Origin: Lentisphaera profundi
GTDB lineage: Bacteria; Verrucomicrobiota; Lentisphaeria; Lentisphaerales; Lentisphaeraceae
Assembly: GCF_028728065.1 (NCBI RefSeq)
Contig: NZ_CP117811.1
Location: 248,001 to 312,000, forward strand
Length of the DNA: 64,000 nt
Direction of reading: 5' to 3'
Below are positions 21,085 through 28,474 of the stretch, in pieces (within the stretch, counting starts at the first letter, position 1; each line of letters starts with the position of its first letter). The position numbers and the translations under genes were made by a program. Under the pieces are notes generated by a model that searched no databases, had not been told where the DNA came from, and was given only the letters and a program-made list of their open reading frames with translations.

Positions 21085-21993
21085 ATGAAAAAATATTTAT
21101 TTATCATTTTATTTTACGGCTCACTTGCCGCTTCTGCGATGAGCTATCGAGACGGCGCGGAAGTCACTTCCCTCGAGGAATTTAAGCGTTACAATTTTTC
21201 TTATCAGGGCATGAAATGTTATGTCATTGAACCCAAAAAGGCGGCGGCAGGAAAACCTTGGGTTTGGCGCGCACGCTTTGATTCGGCAAAAAATAGTGAC
21301 TTTGATCTGGCCATGCTTGAGCAGGGCTGGCACGTAGCGCAAGTAAGTGTGGGAGGATTATTTGGTGGAGCCGAGGCAATGAAACGCTTTGATTCTTTTT
21401 ATGATTACTTAATTAATCAATGTGCTTTTTCTAAGCGACCGTTGCTAGAAGGCTTAAGTCGCGGAGGTTTACCCATCTTTAACTGGTCCATCCAAAACCC
21501 GAAAAAAGTCTCTTGTGTTTATGCGGATAACGCCGTTTGTGATTTTAAAAGTTGGCCTGGCGGTAAGGGCAAAGGTAAGTCCTGGGAACGAGGATGGAAG
21601 TCTATTCATGAGCTTTACGGTTTTAAAAATGAGCAGGAGGCATTGGAATGGCAACATAATCCTGTAGATAAAGCTCATGTTTTAGCAGAGCACGGAGTAG
21701 GAGTCATGCTTGGACTCGCAATGAAAGATACCGTGGTTCCAGCAGAGGAAAATGGTCTCTTGATTGAAAAGCGCTATAATGCGGCACTGCCAGCAGGAGG
21801 CGTTAAAGTTCTGGTTTTGACAAAGCCTGATGCGGGCCATCATCCTCATGGTTTTAAAGACCCATCTAAATTGGTGCAATTTGCATTGGACGCCTTTGCA
21901 AGGAATAATACGAGCGTGAAGAAAGTGAAAAGCGTGAAAAGCGTGAAAAGCGTGAAAAGCGTGAAAAAAGTCAAAAATCTAATTTATATTTAA
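21085..21993 (+). CDS. Secreted alpha/beta hydrolase with basic repeat tail
   Basis: A 302-residue protein with a signal peptide (about 1-18). The nucleophile elbow is GLSRGG with S125. D215 (AMKDTVVP) and a His in GHHPHG (252-255) complete a likely catalytic triad. It is probably an esterase or a peptidase-like hydrolase acting on glycan decorations, inferred from the sulfatase upstream. The last 25 residues are a lysine/valine/serine repeat (KKVKSVKSVKSVKS...) coded by six 9-base units, not part of the fold. Confidence 0.75.
   Translation: MKKYLFIILFYGSLAASAMSYRDGAEVTSLEEFKRYNFSYQGMKCYVIEPKKAAAGKPWVWRARFDSAKNSDFDLAMLEQGWHVAQVSVGGLFGGAEAMKRFDSFYDYLINQCAFSKRPLLEGLSRGGLPIFNWSIQNPKKVSCVYADNAVCDFKSWPGGKGKGKSWERGWKSIHELYGFKNEQEALEWQHNPVDKAHVLAEHGVGVMLGLAMKDTVVPAEENGLLIEKRYNAALPAGGVKVLVLTKPDAGHHPHGFKDPSKLVQFALDAFARNNTSVKKVKSVKSVKSVKSVKKVKNLIYI
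21916..21969 (+). repeat. 9-bp tandem repeat in the hydrolase tail
   Basis: Six consecutive 9-base units; the middle four (21925-21960) are exact GTGAAAAGC and the outer two are variants. They code V-K-S/K triplets. The unit keeps the frame, so tail length could vary between strains. Confidence 0.9.
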
Positions 21994-22041
21994 TAGATTT
22001 TTACTGATCGAGGCAGTTGTTTAGAATATATTTACTAATGA

Positions 22042-24132
22042 ATGGAATCTATGTCGGAACCCCCTTTAAATTTCTTTACCGAAGCTTTTCAAGAAGCAGT
22101 GGAAAACCCCGATGCTCTTTCTTCTTTACAGGGCAATTTAAACGGTCGCTATACAGAGCAAGAGTTTATTGCTGAGGGTGGTTTAAAAAAGATCTATCAA
22201 GTCTTGGATAATGTCACAGGTCGCTTGGTTGCGAAAGCTTACCCCAAATCAAATAAACGTGAATTGTGTGATCTTTTTATTTGTGAAGCTCGCGTTCAAT
22301 CTTTACTTGAACACCCCAATATTATTCCTATCTATGACTTGGGTTTAGATGAGGAAATCCCTTGGTTCACAATGAAGTTGATTAGGGGTAAAACGCTTGA
22401 CCAACATTTGAGCGTATTCGCACAGGATCCAGAGGCCAGCAAGAATGATAAATTTGATATATTTAGTAAAATATGTGATGCTATCAGCTACGCTCATTCA
22501 CAAAAAGTTTTACACCTAGATCTAAAACCGGAAAATATCTTTGTGGATGACTATGGTGAGGTTTTGATTGGCGATTGGGGCTTGGCTAGGTTTCAAGGGG
22601 GACAACAGATTGATATCGATCTACCTTTGCCTGCGGACTTTTTGGGGCAGGGATCACTGTATGGCTGTATGACGGGAACCCCCGGCTACATGGCACCAGA
22701 GCAATGTTCACAAGGCTCTGAAAAGACTCCCTGCACCGATGTTTATTCTTTAGGAGCTTTGTTACATTTTATCTTTGCGGAGAAAGCTGTTTATCAAGGC
22801 GATAGAGAAACGATTATTGAGAAGTGTATACGAGGGAAATATGAATTAGATGAGGACAAAATTCCTCTGAGATTATTACCGATTATCAATAAGTGTTTGG
22901 CTTTTGAAAGTGACAAACGTTATCAATCAGTGAGTGCCTTGATGGCCGATATCAATTCCTATCGTTTGGGTTATTTGACTTCGGCAGAAGAGAAATTTTT
23001 TTGGCGCCAACAGAGCTTGCTCATTCGCAGAAATAAAAAGACTTTCACTTTAATTTTTATCTTTTTTATTGCGATCATCATTTTGAGTTCCCTATTTATT
23101 TATAAAATCAAACAAAGTGAACAAAGAGCTTTAGCTAATGAAATGTCTGCTTTAGAGCAAAAGAAGCAAAGTCATGAAAACCTGCTCAAATACCTTGATG
23201 CAGAGCAGGGCCGACAAGAAGCAGCCACAAAAATGGCAGAGAGTTACGTTGTACTTAGTGGAAATATTTTCCAAGATCGTCAGGGCAATGAAGGTTACGA
23301 CTTACAAAAAGATTTAGAAGCCTACCAGCTTATTAATACAGCACTATTAGTGACCGAAAATTCACCACAAATCTGGGCTTTGAAAGGCAAGTTGGCTGTG
23401 CGTTTAGAGCGTATGGATGATGCCATAGAAGCCTTTGAAAAGGCTGGTGATCAGTTCAATCAATTGCGCGACTTATGCCTTACAGTAAGTATTAGTAGCG
23501 GTGATCGGATCGAAAAAACTATCAAGTTAATGAGGGGGCTATTTAAAATTTCTGAACGTCAGCTCATGAATGACTTAATTTTTAAAATTATCTATAGTGA
23601 TCGTAGTGAGGATGAGAAAATCGAATTTGCTCTAGAAGCGGTTAAAGCCTTAAATAAGAAAAAAACTCATATGGTTTTTATTAAATCCAGTATGAGCTTA
23701 GATTTTTCAGGCAATGCTCATTTAAAACTTCTATTCCCTATGAAAAACCTTCAGATTAAGCATCTGGATTTAAGTGGGACAGCAGTGACAAAAGATTTTA
23801 AACATGTCACAGGGATGCCTTTAGAATCACTCAATATGAATGATACAGGCCTGACGAGTAAATTGCTGAGTAACCTAGAAGCGCATAAAACTTTAAAAAC
23901 ACTCAAAATTGCTCGGACTCCATTAACCGACCTTTCAGTCTTACCATCATTAAAACTCATTGAATTAGATATTAGTGGCATTCCATGTAGGGACTTTAGT
24001 CCACTCAATAAGTGTACAGAACTAAGAACGCTACACTGCAGTTCCGAGCAAAAGAAGTACTTAGAGAATCAATTAAAAGGAAATAAAATCAAGCTTGTTA
24101 TGACTCCGCTTAGCCATCCAACTCAGCGTTGA
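22042..24132 (+). CDS. Ser/Thr protein kinase with membrane helix and C-terminal LRR-like region
   Basis: A 696-residue protein. The kinase domain (about 38-310) has HLDLKPEN (catalytic D160), DWG (178-180) in place of DFG, and TGTPGYMAPE. The glycine-rich loop reads AEGGLKKIY (44-52) with two lysines, while the VAIK position reads V63-A-K-A66, so the usual lysine is replaced by alanine. A membrane helix lies at about 335-356, then a TPR-like helical part, and LRR-like repeats at about 575-680 (LKHLDLSGTAV, LESLNMNDTGL). The start could also be the in-frame ATG at 22051, which has GGA upstream. Its 3' end overlaps that of the sigma gene on the other strand by 23 bases. Confidence 0.9.
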   Translation: MESMSEPPLNFFTEAFQEAVENPDALSSLQGNLNGRYTEQEFIAEGGLKKIYQVLDNVTGRLVAKAYPKSNKRELCDLFICEARVQSLLEHPNIIPIYDLGLDEEIPWFTMKLIRGKTLDQHLSVFAQDPEASKNDKFDIFSKICDAISYAHSQKVLHLDLKPENIFVDDYGEVLIGDWGLARFQGGQQIDIDLPLPADFLGQGSLYGCMTGTPGYMAPEQCSQGSEKTPCTDVYSLGALLHFIFAEKAVYQGDRETIIEKCIRGKYELDEDKIPLRLLPIINKCLAFESDKRYQSVSALMADINSYRLGYLTSAEEKFFWRQQSLLIRRNKKTFTLIFIFFIAIIILSSLFIYKIKQSEQRALANEMSALEQKKQSHENLLKYLDAEQGRQEAATKMAESYVVLSGNIFQDRQGNEGYDLQKDLEAYQLINTALLVTENSPQIWALKGKLAVRLERMDDAIEAFEKAGDQFNQLRDLCLTVSISSGDRIEKTIKLMRGLFKISERQLMNDLIFKIIYSDRSEDEKIEFALEAVKALNKKKTHMVFIKSSMSLDFSGNAHLKLLFPMKNLQIKHLDLSGTAVTKDFKHVTGMPLESLNMNDTGLTSKLLSNLEAHKTLKTLKIARTPLTDLSVLPSLKLIELDISGIPCRDFSPLNKCTELRTLHCSSEQKKYLENQLKGNKIKLVMTPLSHPTQR

Positions 24133-24697
24133 GCCTGCGGATCTCGCGAATATAAATATCCTTAACTTTTTTTGCGTAGACATAAGCGGTATTCATTTCC
24201 ATTCCCATTTCTTCGGCGACTTCTTTTTGATGCTTGCCCTGAGAAACTTTTAAATAAACTTCACCTTGCTTTTCACTAAAAAGATTTTGAATGTTCTCCC
24301 AGGCCTTTTTAGCAATAAAGTATTGCCATTCTTCTTCTTCCAGCAAGTCCGTTTCCGGTGTTTCAGCCCGGTCAAAATCTTCGACTTCAACGTGAAGTTT
24401 TTTGTTGCGCTGATTTTTTGAGTCGAGAAAATTTAGACTCGTGTTACGACAGACACGGCTCAGCCAGGTGCGAAAACGACAGCGTTCCGATTTGTAAATG
24501 AAATTGGGTAAGGCACGCCAAATACGAACTTGGATCTCTTGTAGAATATCTTCGCGGTCTTCATGGGATATCTCATACTTTTTAAGTATAGTGTAAATGT
24601 AGGGGCGGTACTCCCGGCTAAAGCGCTCCCAGGCTTTATCATTGCCTTGAAGCTGGAGCTTCATAATCAAGGTTTGGCTAGTGGGGTTTTGGCTCAT
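24110..24697 (-). CDS. ECF-type RNA polymerase sigma factor
   Basis: A 195-residue sigma-70 family protein with region 2 (about 20-90; DREDILQEIQVRIWRALPNF) and region 4 (about 140-190; KHQKEVAEEMGMEMNTAYVYAKKV, a helix-turn-helix). No separate region 3 is seen, as in ECF factors. It is close in length and sequence to the sigma factor at 50461-51048, including the ending EIRRLNAELDG. It is convergent with, and overlaps, a kinase gene; kinase-linked ECF groups are known in planctomycetes, so phosphorylation may control it (inferred). Confidence 0.88.
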   Translation of the reverse strand: MSQNPTSQTLIMKLQLQGNDKAWERFSREYRPYIYTILKKYEISHEDREDILQEIQVRIWRALPNFIYKSERCRFRTWLSRVCRNTSLNFLDSKNQRNKKLHVEVEDFDRAETPETDLLEEEEWQYFIAKKAWENIQNLFSEKQGEVYLKVSQGKHQKEVAEEMGMEMNTAYVYAKKVKDIYIREIRRLNAELDG

Positions 24698-24802
24698 AGA
24701 AGAAGATAGTAGCTAGCCATTAAAAAGCAAGTAAATAGGTGGTGCAGAAGGATGCCTTTTTGCCTTCACGATTAAGCAGCTGATGCCGTTTTTAGTAGGG
24801 CC

Positions 24803-24852
24803 CCGAGTGCTCCTCGGCCACCGGAGGTATTTATACTGGGGCTCTGCCCCAG
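24803..24852. repeat. GC-rich intergenic hairpins
   Basis: Two short hairpins in AT-rich surroundings: CCGAG/CTCGG (24803-24817) and the perfect CTGGGGC-TCT-GCCCCAG (24836-24852). The second, with its trailing AxACCGCAAG sequence, resembles the hairpin at 33711-33726. Confidence 0.6.
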
Positions 24853-24940
24853 ACACCGCAAGCTACTGCCATGTGGGCCAATGATTTTTATTCCGCCTGT
24901 CTGGCAAGAGCCTTGACCAGGTGAAAGGTTTTTATTCCAC

Positions 24941-25107
24941 CTAGCAGTCTGTCGGACTTTGAGCTTAGAAACGAAAAACGGGCCGAACAAAGTCGGTTTT
25001 TGTCCGAAATGAGACGAATATGGACATATTTAACGATTTTCGGGCAGAAATCCAGCAAAGTTCAGCTGTTTTTGAGTCGAACGGAGAGAAGTCCGACAGG
25101 CTGCTAG
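24941..25107. mobile_element. MITE-like element, 167 bp, inverted ends
   Basis: Terminal inverted repeats CTAGCAGTCTGTCGGACTT (24941-24959) and AAGTCCGACAGGCTGCTAG (25089-25107) pair over 18 of 19 positions. There is no coding frame inside. CTAG at both outer ends could be a target duplication or part of the ends. It is probably a non-autonomous relic moved by a transposase elsewhere. Confidence 0.7.
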
Positions 25108-25130
25108 GGGAGTTCCTAATGGTAGGGAAC

Positions 25131-25324
25131 TTAAGTACATGCCGAAGGTATGTAGTATGATAGCCATCGGATTTATCCGGTGGGTATTGTTTTAAAAAAA
25201 TAATATTCATGCCGAAGGTATGAAGGAAACGCTCTGCAGCGTACCTTCGGCACGCACGATGCTGTTATTCAAACACCACGGACTTACGTCCATAGCTACA
25301 TTCCTAAGCTCTTCGAGCTCAAAT
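25131..25324. repeat. Structured dispersed repeat, copy 1
   Basis: About 194 bases nearly identical to 53339-53530. It folds into successive hairpins: CATCGGAT/ATCCGGTG, TGCCGAAGGTA/TACCTTCGGCA with CGCT/AGCG inside, GGAC/GTCC and AGCTC-TTC-GAGCT. Non-coding. It lies downstream of the GH97 gene. The rest of the 640-base gap 24698-25338 holds only the MITE and GC-rich hairpins. Confidence 0.85.
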
Positions 25325-25338
25325 GCCTGTCAATAATT

Positions 25339-27282
25339 TTATCGTGCCCTTAAGCGAAGGATAAAACCTCCGCTGGGTAGCATCTCAAAACTTAGAGAAT
25401 CATTTTTTTTGATTATTTTGGTCTCTGATTTAATCGCTACATGGCCGTCATTATCACGGCATATATAAGCATCATAGGATTCATCTTGTAAAAAATCTGT
25501 GGATAGTTCAACTTTTCGATTTTCGTCAGCGGAGGCATTAATTCCCGCTAGGTACCAATCGGAACCACTTCTTCTCGCCATGATGACTTGTTTGCCAAGC
25601 TCAGATTCTTTCAGCACTCGCGTTTCATCCCAATGAGTGGGCAGACTTTTGAAAATTTCGAGGCCTTCGCTCTGCAAATAATTATCAGGATGATCAGCCC
25701 AGCAGAGAAGGGGAGAAGTAATCATCATAGCGGAGGCCAGTTGCATCGCATGAGTAAAACCTGCGCCCTGTTTTTTTGCGAAGATCGCAGGAGTGTAATC
25801 ACTATGACCTGCAAGTAAACGAGTGAAAATGAGGTCGATATACATACTGCTGGGCATTTTTTCTGCACCGCCACCACCACGTAGTTTTTCGCCACCATAA
25901 ATGGCTTCTCGAGTCATTTCGTTGGGGTAGGTTCGGGCTTCCCCTGCGGGACTTGGGCAACCGTGAAAATTCACCATGAGTTTATTTTCAGAACAGACTT
26001 TTAAGAAGTCTTCCATATAGGATTTCCATTCACTATTTTCACTCTGGATATAATCGAGCTTGATGCCCTTGGCACCGGCATCGGCAATGCGTTTTACTTC
26101 GGCACGCATCTTGTCAAGATCCTTATTAACTGCGACTTCTTCAAGAGACTTCCACTTAGCCATGCCTTTCTCACCACCAGGCATTTCCATGTTGAAGCTG
26201 ACATCTGATGATTTCCATACCCAGATACCAATGCCTTTTTCGGCGCCATAATCGCATAATTTTTTGAGGTGTTCATAGGGTGTGAGCCCATCTTCAGTCC
26301 ACTTTTGGTCCCAACCAATATCAACTAAATGATAATCGGCACCAATTTGTGCCGCGAGATCGACGAGTTTAATCTGTTCATTGTATTTAGCCGATATTTT
26401 TGCCCACCAATTCCAAGTTGATTTTCCTGGTTGGATCCACTCTTCTTCAATGCCATTGGGAAAGAGTTTCGGATCGGGGGCGGGGCAGACGTTACTGACA
26501 ATGGGGTTATTGAGCAAGTCGTTAAGGCTATTAACTTGGCAGATGATTTTCCATCCAGTTTCAATTTTCTGATCGATTTCCCAACCCTGAAGTTTTTCGG
26601 CATATTCCACTTTAAAAGAGCATTGACCAGCTTTACTTTTTATGGGCATGAGCGAATAACCATGAAAGTTAAAGCCACCGCCTTCTAAAACGACTGTGTA
26701 GGACTTCATGTCTTCGGGGAAAAGTAGCAGTGGAGGCAGCGTTCGGGCATGTTTGGCGGAACTGCCAATTTCTTTTATACTATCCGTATATACGCGGCTT
26801 TCTTCTCCCATGCTATGACGCATATATTTGGCCATAAGATCAGAGGAGAAATTTAAAACTGTGGATTCGCCATTGAAAAGAACTTTTTGTTCGGGAGAAT
26901 AATTAAATTTAAAGGCAATGCCTGTGTCGTAAGCGCGGAGTTCGATTTCAAAAATCTCTTTAGCTGAGGATACCTGTACTTTAACACCATTACACGTGTT
27001 AATTCTTGTGGACTGGTCGCCAAACCATTTGTATTGCTCCTTTATTTCATAAAAATTTTTATCACCCAGAGAACATTTGTAGCCAAGGTTCTTGTCATTA
27101 ACGACAATACCAATTGGTGAATCCTGTAAAACAATTTCACCCTCTTTTTCAATTCTAAGTTTTAAGTGATCAGCCTCATTGATCAGCAATGCCTTGAAGT
27201 TTCCTGAAGGACTTTTTAGTTCAAGGGCAAAAGCACAAAGGCTAAATTGGAGTAGTAGAAAGAGGATAGTTTTAAAATTCAT
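25339..27282 (-). CDS. Secreted GH97 glycoside hydrolase
   Basis: A 647-residue enzyme of GH97 type: an N-terminal beta-sandwich (about 20-270; KSPSGNFKALL, HSMGEESRVYTDS), a barrel starting PGKSTWNWWAK, then GIKLDYIQSE with a candidate nucleophile Asp, and FHGCPSPAGEARTYPNEM. GH97 includes retaining alpha-galactosidases and inverting alpha-glucosidases; the Asp in KLDY favours the retaining, galactosidase-like kind (inferred). The ATG at 27282 is chosen because it starts the signal peptide and follows GGGAAG. A GTG further up at 27312 would run through the promoter element. It stands alone, with the shared two-part element upstream. Confidence 0.85.
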   Translation of the reverse strand: MNFKTILFLLLQFSLCAFALELKSPSGNFKALLINEADHLKLRIEKEGEIVLQDSPIGIVVNDKNLGYKCSLGDKNFYEIKEQYKWFGDQSTRINTCNGVKVQVSSAKEIFEIELRAYDTGIAFKFNYSPEQKVLFNGESTVLNFSSDLMAKYMRHSMGEESRVYTDSIKEIGSSAKHARTLPPLLLFPEDMKSYTVVLEGGGFNFHGYSLMPIKSKAGQCSFKVEYAEKLQGWEIDQKIETGWKIICQVNSLNDLLNNPIVSNVCPAPDPKLFPNGIEEEWIQPGKSTWNWWAKISAKYNEQIKLVDLAAQIGADYHLVDIGWDQKWTEDGLTPYEHLKKLCDYGAEKGIGIWVWKSSDVSFNMEMPGGEKGMAKWKSLEEVAVNKDLDKMRAEVKRIADAGAKGIKLDYIQSENSEWKSYMEDFLKVCSENKLMVNFHGCPSPAGEARTYPNEMTREAIYGGEKLRGGGGAEKMPSSMYIDLIFTRLLAGHSDYTPAIFAKKQGAGFTHAMQLASAMMITSPLLCWADHPDNYLQSEGLEIFKSLPTHWDETRVLKESELGKQVIMARRSGSDWYLAGINASADENRKVELSTDFLQDESYDAYICRDNDGHVAIKSETKIIKKNDSLSFEMLPSGGFILRLRAR

Positions 27283-27314
27283 GTGGTCTTCCCGTTTGTT
27301 GTGTTTGCTCACTT

Positions 27315-27340
27315 AAACCGGGAAGAATTCTGTTTTTGAT
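27315..27340 (-). promoter_or_regulatory. Shared two-part promoter/operator element, GH97 gene
   Basis: On the gene strand: ATCAAAAA (27340-27333), 14 bases, GTTT (27318-27315), inside CCCGGTTTAAGTGAG. It lies 32 bases upstream of the ATG. Confidence 0.55.
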
Positions 27341-27429
27341 AAAAAAAGCAACTTTTCGAATTATTTTTTAAAGTCCGCGATCAAGAGTTCTGAAAATGAA
27401 TGCCACAGGCATGCTAGGCTCATTTAAGT

Positions 27430-27500
27430 CCTTCCTTCAGAACTCAAAAGTAAATCTAATTCATTAGCAAAGTAATGCTGTAGCCATTTCAGTATCTTTA
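27430..27500. repeat. Degenerate dispersed repeat, copy 1
   Basis: CCTTCCTTCAGAACTCAAAAGTAA and the following bases match 35740-35810 with scattered differences and small gaps. No coding frame is kept. The gap 27341-27806 otherwise holds the two GC-rich direct repeats at 27580 and 27644. Confidence 0.55.
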
Positions 27501-27579
27501 AAATTAGCATAAAAATCGAAATTTTGATACATTCACCCTCCTCATAACAGCTGTCCCTTATTGATTCAGCGCTGACAAG

Positions 27580-27674
27580 CGTCCTGGGACCGCGGGCGTC
27601 TCGCCCGCATACTCGCGCCAAAGCTAACTCCGTTTTTTTCATTCGTCCTGGGACCGCGGGCGTCTCGCCCGCAT
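27580..27674. repeat. Two direct copies of a 31-bp GC-rich hairpin repeat
   Basis: The 31-base unit, ending GACCGCGGGCGTCTCGCCCGC-AT, occurs at 27580-27610 and 27644-27674 without change. Each contains the stem GCGGGCG-TCT-CGCCCGC. Its base composition is far above its surroundings, so it is probably a member of a genome-wide intergenic repeat family. Confidence 0.8.
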
Positions 27675-27806
27675 TGAGTATATCACGAGATGTCTTCGCT
27701 TCGCTCAGACACAGGTGAACCCGATCGTTAGATCAGATAAAACAAAATCAGATTACAATTCAATGAAAAAGATACTATATTATCAACAAACCAATGGAAA
27801 ACTATT

Positions 27807-28031
27807 ATGAAAATACATGATTTCATGGAAGAAGCTGTATCTCTACCTGTTGAGATGAGAGCTGAGCTAGCGAATAAATTACTCGAAAGTTTAAACCTTA
27901 CTGACCCTTCTATTGATCAAGCATGGGCTGACCTTGCAGAATCAAGATTAGATGAAATTGAAAGTGGCAAGGTAAAATTAATTCCTGGAGAAGATGTTTT
28001 TAGTGAATTTAACCTTAACACGGTTAAATGA
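27807..28031 (+). CDS. Addiction-module antitoxin (TIGR02574-type)
   Basis: A 74-residue acidic protein. The core, LPVEMRAELANKLLESLN and DQAWADLAESRLDEIESGK, is the pattern of addiction-module component proteins that partner RelE/ParE toxins; the Glu/Asp-rich C-terminus should wrap the toxin. The stop overlaps the toxin start (ATGA), the usual layout of such operons. Autoregulation is expected from the family; no operator was identified. Confidence 0.85.
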   Translation: MKIHDFMEEAVSLPVEMRAELANKLLESLNLTDPSIDQAWADLAESRLDEIESGKVKLIPGEDVFSEFNLNTVK

Positions 28032-28321
28032 ATTTATACTTCCATCCCGGAGCACAACAGGATTTACGAGAAGCTATCAATTATTATAATGAGTGCAAAG
28101 TTGGTCTTGGACAACAATTTGCAGCTCAAATACAAAAAAGTATCCAGCAAATTCAGGGCTTTCCTGAGGCATGGTCATTAATTTCGAAAAGAACTAGACG
28201 TGTAATGACCAATAGGTTTCCTTACGGCCTTATCTATTCTATCAAAAACGATACCATCATAGTTCTTGCAGTCATGCAATTGAACAGAAAGCCTGGTTAT
28301 TGGAAAAATCGCAAGATCTAA
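28028..28321 (+). CDS. RelE/ParE family toxin
   Basis: A 97-residue protein with the ParE/RelE fold pattern: FHPGAQQDLREAINYYNE at the start, then RRVMTNRFPYGLIYSIKNDTIIVLAVMQLNRKPGYW at the end. ParE-like members poison gyrase and RelE-like members cut mRNA on the ribosome; the sequence alone does not decide. It is coupled to the antitoxin by a 4-base overlap. The pair sits alone between a repeat-rich gap and the esterase cluster. Confidence 0.85.
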   Translation: MNLYFHPGAQQDLREAINYYNECKVGLGQQFAAQIQKSIQQIQGFPEAWSLISKRTRRVMTNRFPYGLIYSIKNDTIIVLAVMQLNRKPGYWKNRKI

Positions 28322-28474
28322 GGAATAAGATTAGATTTTGCTGATATAAGCGGGGACTCAAAATAGCCAAAATCTTAATCATGATTGGGCAAGCTCGATG
28401 CGCAGAAAGGCGAACTTTCCCAGAAAGTAAAAAGGGAGCCGTCAGTCTATCTAGATCAATAATTCACATAAAAA

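Noticed and set aside
27283-27312. GTG start of the GH97 gene
   Set aside because: It overlaps the promoter-like element and adds ten charged residues before a perfect signal peptide; the ATG at 27282 is better.
27424-27642. 72-residue minus-strand frame
   Set aside because: It spans a dispersed repeat and a GC-rich hairpin repeat, with no family pattern or ribosome site.
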